Origin: a virus | Virus record (IMG/VR): IMGVR_UViG_3300037339_000063 | Coordinates: 1 to 45,437 of that record | Direction: 5' to 3' (one strand) | DNA length: 45,437 nucleotides | Shown: piece after piece, positions 6,747 to 15,813 of the stretch | Position numbering within the stretch: position 1 is the stretch's first letter | Layout: each line of letters opens with the position of its first letter | The notes under the pieces: model-generated | Told to the model about the DNA's origin: nothing | The model's input: the letters and a program-made list of their open reading frames with translations, nothing else | The model's database searches: none | Translations under genes and position numbers: made by a program

Positions 6747-6805
6747 CTTTAAAACTAGAGGAAGGGCCTCATACGAGGAATTCTCTTAAAAAGAGGTAAC
6801 ATATC

Positions 6806-7183
6806 ATGGCACGAACGATCAAGACACGCGTAAAGAGTGCGCTTCCTGGTGCTGGTTTCGACAGCTCAGGTAACGCCAAGCAAGGCAAGCGCCGGGTAAC
6901 CGGTAGTATTGCGGTCACATCCTACACAGCCGTAGGCGAGTCTCTCACAGCAGCCGATCTTGGTCTATCCACGATCGATTTCATCTCGCTAAAGCACGAA
7001 GATGAGGCAGGCGGCAAGGACGGACAGGGCGGGCGCTACGCTCGTTACTGCTTCTCGACTTCAGACTTCTACCTAGTAGAAGAGGCTGGAGTCACAGGCA
7101 AAACTGCCATCCCAACGGGCACAACCCACACTGTCTACTTCGATTCAGTAGGCGACGCCCTCGACGGCATCGAGCTAACATAA
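6806..7183 (+). CDS. Small structural protein, possible capsid decoration or head protein (125 aa)
   Basis: The start is preceded by AGAGG. The product has a basic N-terminus (ARTIKTRVKSALPG), then a beta-rich region (RRVTGSIAVTSYTAVGESLTA, LGLSTIDFISLKHEDEA, TGTTHTVYFDSVG). It lies in its own transcription unit between a promoter and a terminator, which suggests a protein needed in many copies. I recognise the ITVTSYTxxGE-LTAADLGL style from small phage head-region proteins but cannot name a family. A decoration role is inference. Confidence 0.7.
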   Translation: MARTIKTRVKSALPGAGFDSSGNAKQGKRRVTGSIAVTSYTAVGESLTAADLGLSTIDFISLKHEDEAGGKDGQGGRYARYCFSTSDFYLVEEAGVTGKTAIPTGTTHTVYFDSVGDALDGIELT

Positions 7184-7201
7184 TCTGTTAGCATAATATA
7201 T

Positions 7202-7242
7202 CCCCACCAAGAGTTTAAAACACTCTTGGTGGGGGTTTTTTT
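7202..7242 (+). terminator. Strong intrinsic terminator
   Basis: CCCCACCAAGAGT (7202-7214) pairs over all 13 bases with ACTCTTGGTGGGG (7222-7234). A further G and seven T residues follow. It isolates the 125-aa gene from the run of small genes that starts 18 bases later with its own strong ribosome site. Confidence 0.9.
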
Positions 7243-7259
7243 CAATAGGAGTACGCAAC

Positions 7260-7535
7260 ATGGCAGCAAGTATCGTCACAGAAAGCGAACTAATGACGCC
7301 TTTCAACGACAACATGTACTGTTTTTCTAAGTTCAACTACGCAACCGCTGGGGATACCGTCAAAGTTCCAGTAGGTTGCCAGTCAGCAGCAGTCCTAGTA
7401 GGTACCGGTACGGCCCCAACCACTTCAATTGCAGCGGGCGCAACCGAAGACACAGTTACTCTAACAGGTGGCACACTAGGCACCAGCCTCGTTCTCGTAA
7501 CACGGCACGGCGGCAACCCCGCTTCCGCTCGATAA
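7260..7535 (+). CDS. Small beta-rich protein, tandem paralogue 1 (91 aa)
   Basis: TAGGAG lies 8 bases before the ATG. The product reads as a single beta sandwich: a G-DTVKVPVG strand, then SAAVLVGTGT, then ATEDTVTLTGGTLGTSLVLVTRHGG. The two following genes share this plan (a D-T-x-x-V/T-P element, a central Ala/Thr strand, a TVT-L/V-x-G element and a hydrophobic last strand). Small tandem beta proteins after the capsid gene could be decoration proteins or spike/fibre tips; this is inference. Confidence 0.65.
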   Translation: MAASIVTESELMTPFNDNMYCFSKFNYATAGDTVKVPVGCQSAAVLVGTGTAPTTSIAAGATEDTVTLTGGTLGTSLVLVTRHGGNPASAR

Positions 7536-7545
7536 GGAATAAACA

Positions 7546-7827
7546 ATGGCATTACTAGTACCAGTATGGCAACAGTTTCACGATCTTCCAGACGGCGGAA
7601 TTCTTGGCGTTACGAAGGTAAAGCTTCTAACAACAAGCGATACGCTCACAGTTCCGCTCCCTTCCCACCAGACAGCAACAGCTTCTGTAGGTCGTGTGTT
7701 ACAAGGTAGCGCAGCGGCTTGTTCAGTCACACAGTCTGCGCAGACAGTAACCCTAGTCGGCACAGCCGGCAATGAAGTTATCGTTTGCACCGTTCACGCC
7801 CGCACCAACAGCAACCCAGAAGCCTAA
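7546..7827 (+). CDS. Small beta-rich protein, tandem paralogue 2 (93 aa)
   Basis: AAGGAA precedes the ATG by 7 bases. The conserved elements here are SDTLTVPLPSHQTA, then QTVTLVGTAGNEVIVCTVHA. The N-terminal segment (WQQFHDLPDGGILGVTK) differs from its neighbours. It contains two Cys. It is likely the same fold as the flanking genes, with low residue identity. Confidence 0.65.
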   Translation: MALLVPVWQQFHDLPDGGILGVTKVKLLTTSDTLTVPLPSHQTATASVGRVLQGSAAACSVTQSAQTVTLVGTAGNEVIVCTVHARTNSNPEA

Positions 7828-7845
7828 TAGCTAGGAGTATATAAC

Positions 7846-8100
7846 ATGGCAACAGTATCAAGCAGAGCACTATGCGCCCTTGGGCCAATCAAGATGGAAG
7901 TAGTCCACCTTACAGCATTGACCGACCAGGACACATTCACAACCCTAATGCAGCGGCCAGTCTTCGCCCTAACAAGCGAATTCGGTACCGATGCAAACTC
8001 AACAGCACAGTCGGCTATTTCAGGCAAGACGGTAACAGTCCACAACCCGACAACGGGCGGCGGCACCGGTATCGTAGTTGTAGCAGTATTCGGATTCTAA
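7846..8100 (+). CDS. Small beta-rich protein, tandem paralogue 3 (84 aa)
   Basis: TAGGAG lies 8 bases before the ATG. The shared elements are DQDTFTTLMQRPVFALTSEFG and SGKTVTVHNPTTGGGTGIVVVAVFGF. It ends in a strongly hydrophobic final strand, as do copies 1 and 2. There is no signal peptide or membrane segment of helix length. It is probably a structural protein of the same small family. Confidence 0.65.
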   Translation: MATVSSRALCALGPIKMEVVHLTALTDQDTFTTLMQRPVFALTSEFGTDANSTAQSAISGKTVTVHNPTTGGGTGIVVVAVFGF

Positions 8101-8129
8101 TTTAAAGTTAGAGTTCTTGGGAGAGAACA

Positions 8130-8813
8130 TTGAAGAGCCATCTGCAAAAAGCTCACCGGCCGGAGAATCTCCCTCACAAGATTCTCCTGCCGGGGCTTCA
8201 TTTACCGGCGGAGTTCATTCAGGATATTAAGGGAATTGATGAAACCCTTAATTTTGTTTGGCATCCTTTTGAAGTACTGTACGAAGATAACGTCATGAAC
8301 AGTTACACTGGGAAGGTTGATGATCCCCGGTGGTGTATCAATGAATCTTTCGGGCAGGAAAACTGGGGATACGTTCTAACATTACCTGACGGTTCTCCTA
8401 AACCGGACGAGACATGGCACATATGGCAGCTTAACATCTTGTCAGGCTGGAACCATGTCTCGAACATCGCAAGCACCGAGCCCTCGCATCTTCTCCGCAT
8501 AGTCCACAGACTGTGGAAAGAGAAAATGTACAAGGCAAGGTATGACGCATTTGAATGGAACCACAAGATGCGCCAAGATGACGAGGACCGCGCTGCCAGG
8601 CTACAAGATGCCAAGGATCAGCGGTTCCGCGACATTCAAAGCGAGAACAAATGGCTCACGCGAAAGGCAATGGAGAACCTCGAAAGAGGGATCACCGCTC
8701 CTTCACGGCCTGAGAAAGATGTTATCTCTAGTTTTGCGGGTCAAACGAACTTCACTAAAATCACAAGACCCATCACAGACAAAGAGGGCGGTCTCATTAC
8801 AGGAGACGAGTAA
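8130..8813 (+). CDS. Unknown virion-region protein (227 aa)
   Basis: The frame opens at a TTG (8130) preceded by GGGAG; no ATG fits the N-terminus better. Residues 1-110 are Trp/His/Pro-rich and globular (HKILLPGLHLPAEFIQDI, VWHPFEVLYEDNV, WGYVLTLPDG, WHIWQLNIL). Residues 120-200 form a long charged helix (RIVHRLWKEKMYKARYDAF, then DDEDRAARLQDAKDQRFRD). The stop is followed immediately by the ATG of the adaptor gene. Position suggests a head-completion or connector role. No family is recognised. Confidence 0.65.
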   Translation: MKSHLQKAHRPENLPHKILLPGLHLPAEFIQDIKGIDETLNFVWHPFEVLYEDNVMNSYTGKVDDPRWCINESFGQENWGYVLTLPDGSPKPDETWHIWQLNILSGWNHVSNIASTEPSHLLRIVHRLWKEKMYKARYDAFEWNHKMRQDDEDRAARLQDAKDQRFRDIQSENKWLTRKAMENLERGITAPSRPEKDVISSFAGQTNFTKITRPITDKEGGLITGDE

Positions 8814-9500
8814 ATGCCTAATACACTCACGCAGTTCCGGACTCAGATCCGGCGCTATCTAAAAGAGACGAACGCAAGCACCAGCTACTGGGACGCCAAC
8901 TTCGTCGATCAACTCTTCAACGCTCAGTACCGCAAGCGCGCTACTCAGCTAATCATGGCTTTCGAGGGCTGGTTTGTTAACGTCTCCGTAAGAGACATTA
9001 CAGCCGACACCGCTCGATACGCCTTCCCTGATGGCTTCCTACGTCTTCAGAAAATCGAACTCGTCCGCACTGACGGTACAACTGTGCCCATCCACCGCCA
9101 CGAGCGCCACGATTACGCTAACCCAGCAGATTCGTCAGGCTCCTCAGGTGGAGACAGCTACCTACCGAAGTATCGAATGCAGGGCAACGGCTTCATCCTA
9201 GAGCCTACTCCAACGCAGACCGTCACGAACGGACTTCAGCTAGAGTGGGCCGGTGTTCCGGCCTTACTATCAGCCGGTGGCGATCAGCTACACCCTAGCT
9301 TCCCTGAAATCTTCGAGGAGCTACTCGTAATCGATACGGTTGTTAACGCTTTCGATGCCGAAGGTGTACAAGAGTCCGGACTCGTTCGTTCCCTTCTACG
9401 CCAACGTGGCGAGATGGAAGAGAACTTCGAGCGGTTCATTGAAACCCGTACAGTAGCTCGCCAGGAGATCCAGCCCTTCATTGTCTACGAAGACGCGTAA
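8814..9500 (+). CDS. Head-tail adaptor / tail tubular protein A-like (228 aa)
   Basis: The ATG directly follows the previous TAA, and the TAA overlaps the next ATG. The N-terminus (TLTQFRTQIRRYLKET), the helix FVDQLFNAQYRKRATQLI, the F-P-DGFLRLQKIEL element and the C-terminal helices (SFPEIFEELLVIDTVVNAFD, SLLRQRGEMEENFERFI) match the mixed alpha/beta build of T7 gp11 and P22 gp4-class connector proteins, which join the portal to the tail. Size is right for gp11 (about 200 residues). The assignment is by architecture and position. Confidence 0.68.
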   Translation: MPNTLTQFRTQIRRYLKETNASTSYWDANFVDQLFNAQYRKRATQLIMAFEGWFVNVSVRDITADTARYAFPDGFLRLQKIELVRTDGTTVPIHRHERHDYANPADSSGSSGGDSYLPKYRMQGNGFILEPTPTQTVTNGLQLEWAGVPALLSAGGDQLHPSFPEIFEELLVIDTVVNAFDAEGVQESGLVRSLLRQRGEMEENFERFIETRTVARQEIQPFIVYEDA

Positions 9501-12031
9501 TGGCTGAGCGACCCAGAATACCGTTCATTGACCTGCTGAACTTCATCGGCTTGAATACGAAGTCAAGCAATGAAATCAAGCAAGACTTGTCCGTAGCTGT
9601 ATCCGATAACACGGACCTCTTCCGCGTCTATGGCGCTGTGTGCAAGCCCTACGGCTCGTCCCGCGTCTTGAATGCAGTCAAGAACAACGACTTCGGCGGT
9701 CCGGCCAAGATTTCTTGGATTGGTTTCTGGAAGGTCGCCGGTCTCAATGGACAAACAGATCGCCAAGTCCTCTGCGCCGCAGGCACAGCTCTATATACAG
9801 TAGTGAGCGGAGTCCTAACAGCTCTTACTGGTGCAGGCAAGACTATTACTGAAGCCTGGATCGAGGGCTTGTACCACCAGCACGCTATATATCGTGATCT
9901 AATGTTCATCACGAATCAAGATCCGGACCTAATCGGCCATGGGAACACGCTAGTCAAGTACGACGGTAACGAGATTACGCGATGGGGGCTGCAAGGTCCG
10001 GCTAATGAACCCAACGTGGATGTAGACATCCGAACCGTTGGTGCTACGCCCCCGGTAGGCCCTGACTCTACATGGATTCCCACTAATGGAACCGCTGTAG
10101 CAGACGCGACTACAACACGAGACGGTTACGCTATTTCGCTAACCAAGACCAGCGTGGCTACCACTAGCTGTTACATTGAACAGTGGTTACCGACAGGGGT
10201 GATTCCTAACAATTTTCACACTAATTGTTTCTCTGTTAACGTGTTTATTCCTCTTGGAGAGTTGATTAAGCTGAGTGTTTCGGCTGCTCTCCTCATCAAG
10301 ATGGTCAACACCTCACAGGTTAGTTCAGGTATTACAATCCCTGACTTTGCTTCAACACTTCTTACATGGGCTATCCCTATCGGTGAGCTGTTTGAAGGTT
10401 GGAACACAATCAACCTTGGCACATCAGATGTTTCCACTGATATTAACTTTGATAAACGTGTAGTAGTCGGCGGTACCGACAGCGTCTACAAGGGTGTCCG
10501 CCTAGGCTTTAACTCTCTCACAAACGCCACGCTACCAGCAGGTATTAGGTTCAGTCAACTACGAAGCTTTACTCGTGGTAATCTTACTTCGGCCGAAGGC
10601 GCAGCGGGCGCTGTCTTCTCAAGTGGGGCCGTCTATAGCTACAAGGTTACATTCGTAACGAAGCAGGGATTCGAGAGCAACGCTGGTCCACAAAGCGCAG
10701 ACCTAACGTTGACGGCAGGGCGCGCGGCCATCACGCTAACAGCTATCCCGGTGTCCAATGACCCCCAGGTTATCGCTAGAAAGCTCTATCGCACCGTAGG
10801 TGACGGTTCTCTTTGGATCTACCTAGATCGCATAGAGAACAACACAACTACTACATATAGCGACGTAATTGCAGACACCAGCCTCGGCGAATCGACTCCC
10901 CCCGACGCTGGCGACGTGTCCATCGACCATTCTCCTCCCCCGACCATGGGCATTATCAAGCTTTGGCGGCGCACTATGTTCGGCGCAGGCGACCCTAGCA
11001 ACCCTAACTCTGTTTACTATTCGGATGTAGACGAGGCTGAAGCATGGCCGACTCTTAACATTACAACACTTGATGCCAGGGTCACAGCCATCTACGAAGC
11101 CTATTCGGCGCTTATCATCGAAACCGAGCTAGGTAAGTGGCAAGTCACGGGAGATAACCCGGACTTTCGGTTCGACAAGATCATCACCCGCATCGGTTGC
11201 GTAGGCAGACGCGCTGCTGGAGAGACGCTCATCGAAGGATGGGCCATCGATCGTGACGGCATGAGACTCTATGACGCGAACAACCCGGTCAAGATTTCAG
11301 AGCCTATCCGCGACAAGTTCGAGGACTTCACCAAGACTTACATCGAACTATCACACTCGATGCACAGCAAGTTCAACAACGCCATCCTCATGTGCATGGC
11401 CGGGGCTACGCAATACAGCTTTAACGCCGATAACTATGTGTATCAGTTCCCAGTCGATGAAGTAGGTCAGGGATGGTGGTGGCAGCTCAAGCTACCTGCC
11501 AGCGTTAACATTCTAGACCTGGAAGAGGTAGAGGATTCGGACGGAGAGTTCCACATCTACTTTGGTGCCGACGACGGAATGATCTACGAGCTGTTCGATC
11601 GTGACTCTAAGAATTGGGCTACCGCGACCAGTTCGGAACCTATTACCACAACTATTACTACCAAGTGGCTACGCTTGGGTCAGCTAGGCGAACAGTCAGA
11701 CTTCGCCACGGGGCGAGTTTCTCCTCGTATGATCGAGATGATTACGGACGGAGATCCGTGTACATGGACTATTACGATTGAGACAGCCACCGGTCCTAAT
11801 CAGACCACGGCCACCAGCACAACTACTATTCCAATGGTCTTCGGTGACGCCAATGAACGCATGATGAGGTATCCAGTTAAGAACACGCTACAGCCCGGGG
11901 AGTATATTAGAATCAGCGCCACGCAAGCTACAGCCGATGTGGCATCACAGATTATAGCGTTGCGCTTATACTTCCACGTCCAACCGGGGCAATTCCCGAT
12001 CGAGACGGGCGACTTCAATGCGGATATCTAG
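9500..12031 (+). CDS. Large tail protein, tail tubular B / nozzle-like (843 aa)
   Basis: The start overlaps the previous stop. The protein is beta-rich throughout. Near residues 375-470 is an Ig/FN3-like segment (VYSYKVTFVTKQGFESNAGP, then IARKLYRTVGDG and a Thr-rich strand). From about 480 onward come strands common in podovirus tail tube/nozzle proteins (KLWRRTMFGAGDPSNPNSVY, ELGKWQVTGDNPDFRF, AGETLIEGWAIDRDGMRLYD). Length compares with T7 gp12 (about 790 residues), and the place after the gp11-like gene is the same. It would form the tail nozzle below the adaptor ring. Confidence 0.68.
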   Translation: MAERPRIPFIDLLNFIGLNTKSSNEIKQDLSVAVSDNTDLFRVYGAVCKPYGSSRVLNAVKNNDFGGPAKISWIGFWKVAGLNGQTDRQVLCAAGTALYTVVSGVLTALTGAGKTITEAWIEGLYHQHAIYRDLMFITNQDPDLIGHGNTLVKYDGNEITRWGLQGPANEPNVDVDIRTVGATPPVGPDSTWIPTNGTAVADATTTRDGYAISLTKTSVATTSCYIEQWLPTGVIPNNFHTNCFSVNVFIPLGELIKLSVSAALLIKMVNTSQVSSGITIPDFASTLLTWAIPIGELFEGWNTINLGTSDVSTDINFDKRVVVGGTDSVYKGVRLGFNSLTNATLPAGIRFSQLRSFTRGNLTSAEGAAGAVFSSGAVYSYKVTFVTKQGFESNAGPQSADLTLTAGRAAITLTAIPVSNDPQVIARKLYRTVGDGSLWIYLDRIENNTTTTYSDVIADTSLGESTPPDAGDVSIDHSPPPTMGIIKLWRRTMFGAGDPSNPNSVYYSDVDEAEAWPTLNITTLDARVTAIYEAYSALIIETELGKWQVTGDNPDFRFDKIITRIGCVGRRAAGETLIEGWAIDRDGMRLYDANNPVKISEPIRDKFEDFTKTYIELSHSMHSKFNNAILMCMAGATQYSFNADNYVYQFPVDEVGQGWWWQLKLPASVNILDLEEVEDSDGEFHIYFGADDGMIYELFDRDSKNWATATSSEPITTTITTKWLRLGQLGEQSDFATGRVSPRMIEMITDGDPCTWTITIETATGPNQTTATSTTTIPMVFGDANERMMRYPVKNTLQPGEYIRISATQATADVASQIIALRLYFHVQPGQFPIETGDFNADI

Positions 12032-13119
12032 TGGCCAGGTCTTCATCATACAAACAGGGACGACCACTTCAGGAAGTCCGTCTACGTAAGTGGAAGCCCG
12101 CTCGTGTTGCTCAGTTTAAGAAAGTCATTGAGCTTCTAGAGACGCAGCTAAATAAGACCATGGCCACGCAAGTAGAGCAGGGCGAACGGCGCGTCATATC
12201 TCCGAAGGTTCCCAAGGTAGTGAACGTCAAAGTTCGCTCCGGGTTTAAGAACTTCCAGTTTACCTACGACGCAGCTAAGGGCATTAAGGATCTCCTTTTC
12301 TACGAGATCCAGAACTCTACCGTCCCAAACTTCTCCGAGTATACTACATATACTATCCCACAGACAGCTCTCACATTGTCTGCCCCCTTTGAAAACCAAC
12401 CGGCCTACTTCCGAGTAAGGTGTATCAACTCTAAGTTTGAAGCCGGCCCTTGGTCTAGGATAGTTACGACCACTTCTAGATCGTTCTTCCGTATTGAGTC
12501 GTTCAACGTCGGACAGTTAGAGAATAATGACTCACCGGCAGACATAGGTCAAGGGGGTCAAACCACTGTCACAGACATAGCGGTGGCTAACTGGGACACT
12601 TGGACCGAGGTGGGGGGCATAGACTACTCACCGTCGAAGGGGCACATCTGCGTCCAGTTTCATGCGGGCGCACAAGTTAGTTGCATCAATCACTTTGACT
12701 CCACAACCGCAGTCTCCACCGATGGATTTCTTCAGTACACTAACGATATTTCAGTCAAGCTCCGGGTTAAAAGAGACGGAGTAGTTATGTCGGACGACGG
12801 CGAAATGAACGTCCACGCCTGGGGATTCCAGCGACGCGATCGCGTCAACCCCATCTTGGTCCAGGTCAATCGTTACGAACAGCAAGTATACTCTACTCTG
12901 TTTACCGCCTTTGAAGCTTACGACGGTTCAGGCCCTATAGTTACATATACCATAGAAGCTAAAGTTTTGAAAGAGACTCACGCTTCTCTGATAACCGGCG
13001 CTGATTCCTCCGGGGAATACAACCCGGAAGTGGATCCGATAACTGTCCGCGCCTATGATGACTTTGTTCGCATCCTCTGTTGCAATGTTAGCATCCTTGA
13101 AATCCTGGAGCTATCATAA
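12031..13119 (+). CDS. FN3-containing tail or fibre protein 1 (362 aa)
   Basis: A GTG start overlaps the previous TAG, and the TAA overlaps the next ATG. Residues 1-55 are basic and helical (RLRKWKPARVAQFKKVIELL). Residues ~62-150 look like a fibronectin-III domain (KVVNVKVRSGFKNFQFTYDA, FYEIQNSTVPNF, AYFRVRCINSKFEAGPWS). The C-terminal ~200 residues form a separate beta domain with many polar residues. Two following genes repeat this plan (N-terminal region, FN3, variable C-terminal domain), so it is probably one of three tail appendage proteins attached through similar N-terminal parts. Confidence 0.68.
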   Translation: MARSSSYKQGRPLQEVRLRKWKPARVAQFKKVIELLETQLNKTMATQVEQGERRVISPKVPKVVNVKVRSGFKNFQFTYDAAKGIKDLLFYEIQNSTVPNFSEYTTYTIPQTALTLSAPFENQPAYFRVRCINSKFEAGPWSRIVTTTSRSFFRIESFNVGQLENNDSPADIGQGGQTTVTDIAVANWDTWTEVGGIDYSPSKGHICVQFHAGAQVSCINHFDSTTAVSTDGFLQYTNDISVKLRVKRDGVVMSDDGEMNVHAWGFQRRDRVNPILVQVNRYEQQVYSTLFTAFEAYDGSGPIVTYTIEAKVLKETHASLITGADSSGEYNPEVDPITVRAYDDFVRILCCNVSILEILELS

Positions 13120-14726
13120 TGGCTGATAACTCCAAGATAAATCTTAGAAACAAGGCTAAGCTTTTAACAAACCTACCTCCCGGAGTTCGCAACCGCCTTG
13201 AGGCAGCGTTCGGCGAGGCAGAAGACCTCTTAGACCTTCACAACACTTCCAACATCGACTCGCAGGCCAAGCGAGTTAATCTGAATACCGTAGACGTTCC
13301 GCAAGTGACGATTACAACGAACAGCCTTGGCTTCGATATTATCTGGCCGAAGATTAAGAATCGTCGGATCACCATGTACGAAGTTCAGATAGCTACAACC
13401 GAGAACTTCGCCGCCCCGATAACGTACACCACCGTCGATAACTTCTTTGCGATCGAGGGCGCGGCAACGGTCACATATGCCAGGGTAAGAGCTGTTAAAT
13501 GGAACGGAGAAGTTAGCCGTTGGTCAGAAACTAAGACCATTTCCGTAGGCTTAAGCGCTGTCGGACCTGCTCTCTACACTAGTAACCTCGGGGACATGAC
13601 TCTATTCTATCGCAACTACCCCGGACTTGCTTTTCCGTCACCAATTGCCGAGATGAGCATTGTTCCAGCACGAAAAAGCGGTGGTATGGTGTTCTTCGGT
13701 TCGTTCGGCGTAGAGTTCTACGTCGATGGGAACGGATTCAGAGGAGATCACGGACAACTATTCTACCTTGGGGCTATAAAGAACTTAGAAGACGAAATTA
13801 AAGCCACGATAAACGGTAAGATTGTGTCTAATATATCGCAAGTCCCGTGCTTTCTCCAAGCAATAGGCGGCTTTGAACAGGGTTACGGAGGAGGTACAGC
13901 TTGGAGTCCAAAGGTTTCTCCGCCACAAGCCTCGGTATTCGGATATTCTGTAGCTTTCGGCCCTGGGTTCATGCAACATTCTGAGTTCTACGTTGCTCAG
14001 CATGGTCCTAACTACGCAGGTTCCGTCGATAAGTACAATGACCGAGTTCGGGTTTCACCTTCTGTACATGATCCTCGTTGGGGTCCACGTCAAAATCCGG
14101 CCGGTAAACGCGTGATATTCGACGGTGTACACGATACATCCGGTACCTACCAAATGTCCGCGATTTTCCCGTCGTCGCTACCGGCCGGTACTTACGAAAG
14201 AACAGATACTCTATATACTTTAAATCATAAACTACTGGTGCCAGCGCACGAAACTATAACAGGCATCGGATTAGATATATACCACACAGGTAGTTCAATT
14301 GACCTTAACTTGCCTCAGGTATATCGTATTCAATTGTATGACCCACAAACCGGTCTTCGTCCTACGATCAAAGGGGCCGGCACGGCTATACTCGGCGGCG
14401 TAGACACGTACCAGACTTACGGCGGACCGGGCGACTTGTGGGGAGAAGCCCCTGGTTTCTGGACGGCATCGAAAATAAACAGCAATAATTTCGGTGTCGA
14501 AGTTCAATACGATTTTACTAACGACGCCGCCGGTCAACAGCAGACGCAGGTTTCAATATACGGGTTAGAATTTACTATCTACACTAACAAAGGCCAAGGC
14601 AGAGAGACGGCAGATATTAAGGTGGTGTATAACCCTGCAACTCAGGACTTCTATTCTTACCCTTACAGGCGAGCTAGGGTTACGAATTGCACGCTCAACG
14701 TTTTAGAGTTCGGAGTATCACGTTAA
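13119..14726 (+). CDS. FN3-containing tail or fibre protein 2 (535 aa)
   Basis: The start and stop both overlap neighbouring genes (TAATG). Residues 1-55 contain two helices (NKAKLLTNLPPGVRNRLEAA). Residues ~65-145 are FN3-like (VPQVTITTNSLGFDIIWPKI, MYEVQIATTENFAAP, YARVRAVKWNGEVSRWSETK). The long C-terminal region is beta-rich with Gly-aromatic segments (FLQAIGGFEQGYGGGTAW, GLDIYHTGSSIDLNLPQVY), which suits a receptor-binding or fibre tip domain. The MYEVQIA element is shared with the next gene (NYEVQIA) and FYEIQ of the previous one. Confidence 0.7.
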   Translation: MADNSKINLRNKAKLLTNLPPGVRNRLEAAFGEAEDLLDLHNTSNIDSQAKRVNLNTVDVPQVTITTNSLGFDIIWPKIKNRRITMYEVQIATTENFAAPITYTTVDNFFAIEGAATVTYARVRAVKWNGEVSRWSETKTISVGLSAVGPALYTSNLGDMTLFYRNYPGLAFPSPIAEMSIVPARKSGGMVFFGSFGVEFYVDGNGFRGDHGQLFYLGAIKNLEDEIKATINGKIVSNISQVPCFLQAIGGFEQGYGGGTAWSPKVSPPQASVFGYSVAFGPGFMQHSEFYVAQHGPNYAGSVDKYNDRVRVSPSVHDPRWGPRQNPAGKRVIFDGVHDTSGTYQMSAIFPSSLPAGTYERTDTLYTLNHKLLVPAHETITGIGLDIYHTGSSIDLNLPQVYRIQLYDPQTGLRPTIKGAGTAILGGVDTYQTYGGPGDLWGEAPGFWTASKINSNNFGVEVQYDFTNDAAGQQQTQVSIYGLEFTIYTNKGQGRETADIKVVYNPATQDFYSYPYRRARVTNCTLNVLEFGVSR

Positions 14727-15754
14727 TGTCAGAGAAGATTCCAAAAAGTAGCATAGCTTCTGTAGGCGCATACATGCAGAGTCTCCAGCTCAGCGACAGA
14801 GCTGAGAAGGGCATCCTTGTGCGTGTCGGCACTGTTATAGACGGTATCATAAATGCTCAAAGAGGACACTCCAACGCCGGAGCTAGACTAGACCCTAGGA
14901 AGACTGAGAACAGCTTGAAGAAGCCACCGAAGGTAGTAGGCTCGTCGGAGAACATTTTCAACGGTGCGGCCATTACGATAGACGCTATTAAGTCTTCGTC
15001 GAATCTTTCAAACTACGAGGTTCAAATAGCTGATAACGTTGGGTTCGCTGACGCTACTACCAAGGTAACGTTTAACAAGAGCATGATTTTCAAAGGCTTA
15101 GCCGCAGGTACGACCTACTACATCCGAGTCCGAGGGCTCACCAAGACCGGTGAAGTAGGTAGTTGGACCCGGCTTGCTAACGTAGTCACTACTCCATCGG
15201 CCGAGCTGGTCAGCGCTGATGTTACCGGGCAATTGGCGGCAGACGCAGCTCAGGTACAAAGCCGGCTAATGGTTACTAATTTTGCAACCGAAGATTTCTG
15301 GATAGGGGCTAACTTTGGACTTATAGACATTGACGACGGCGGCGGCAGCGGCGGCGAAGGAGGTGCGCCCGACGCGATTAACCTACTTAACTGGATTTAT
15401 GTGTATGCCGGTATTAACTGGGTCTATACCCCTGGAGCAGAGGCTAACAAACAGATAGCGGCTCGACAGTATTACGGCGCAAATTTTACTACAGAGACAC
15501 GAAACCTTAACGACAACGGCGCGCACGCCATGCGGACAGCGCACTATCCTTCTATCGCTTTCTTCGACCTTTTTAACCCGGTCACTACCGATACGTCTGT
15601 TCGATATGGAGAAGATCTTACTACCGATGGACAGGCCGGGTGGAAGCCAGATCCGAGCATGAGTCACCCTTTTGATATTTACTTTAGAATCGACGTTAAC
15701 AACTCTTACAGTAAGTACATTCTGGTCCAGCCTGTTACGTATGTGCTTTTCTAA
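14726..15754 (+). CDS. FN3-containing tail or fibre protein 3 (342 aa)
   Basis: The ATG at 14726 overlaps the upstream TAA and is preferred to an upstream in-frame ATG at 14687 that would intrude into the previous gene. Residues 10-50 are helical. Residues ~75-160 carry the clearest FN3 domain of the trio (NYEVQIADNVGFADATTKV, AGTTYYIRVRGLTKTGEVGS). A Gly/Asp linker (DDGGGSGGEGG, near 205-215) separates it from a C-terminal beta domain with many Tyr/Asn residues. It is the last gene before a new promoter. Confidence 0.7.
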   Translation: MSEKIPKSSIASVGAYMQSLQLSDRAEKGILVRVGTVIDGIINAQRGHSNAGARLDPRKTENSLKKPPKVVGSSENIFNGAAITIDAIKSSSNLSNYEVQIADNVGFADATTKVTFNKSMIFKGLAAGTTYYIRVRGLTKTGEVGSWTRLANVVTTPSAELVSADVTGQLAADAAQVQSRLMVTNFATEDFWIGANFGLIDIDDGGGSGGEGGAPDAINLLNWIYVYAGINWVYTPGAEANKQIAARQYYGANFTTETRNLNDNGAHAMRTAHYPSIAFFDLFNPVTTDTSVRYGEDLTTDGQAGWKPDPSMSHPFDIYFRIDVNNSYSKYILVQPVTYVLF

Positions 15755-15773
15755 GCAATTACCACACATAAGT

Positions 15774-15782
15774 TGCTATAAT
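15774..15782 (+). promoter_or_regulatory. Extended -10 promoter element before the ejection-protein genes
   Basis: The TGCTATAAT at 15774-15782 is a perfect extended -10. No good -35 is present at 17 bases, as expected for an extended -10 promoter. It lies in the only gap (59 bases) between tail and internal-protein genes, and resembles the TGCTATACT at 4133-4141. Confidence 0.5.
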
Positions 15783-15813
15783 ACAATAGAACTATTAGCT
15801 TAAAGGGACACCC

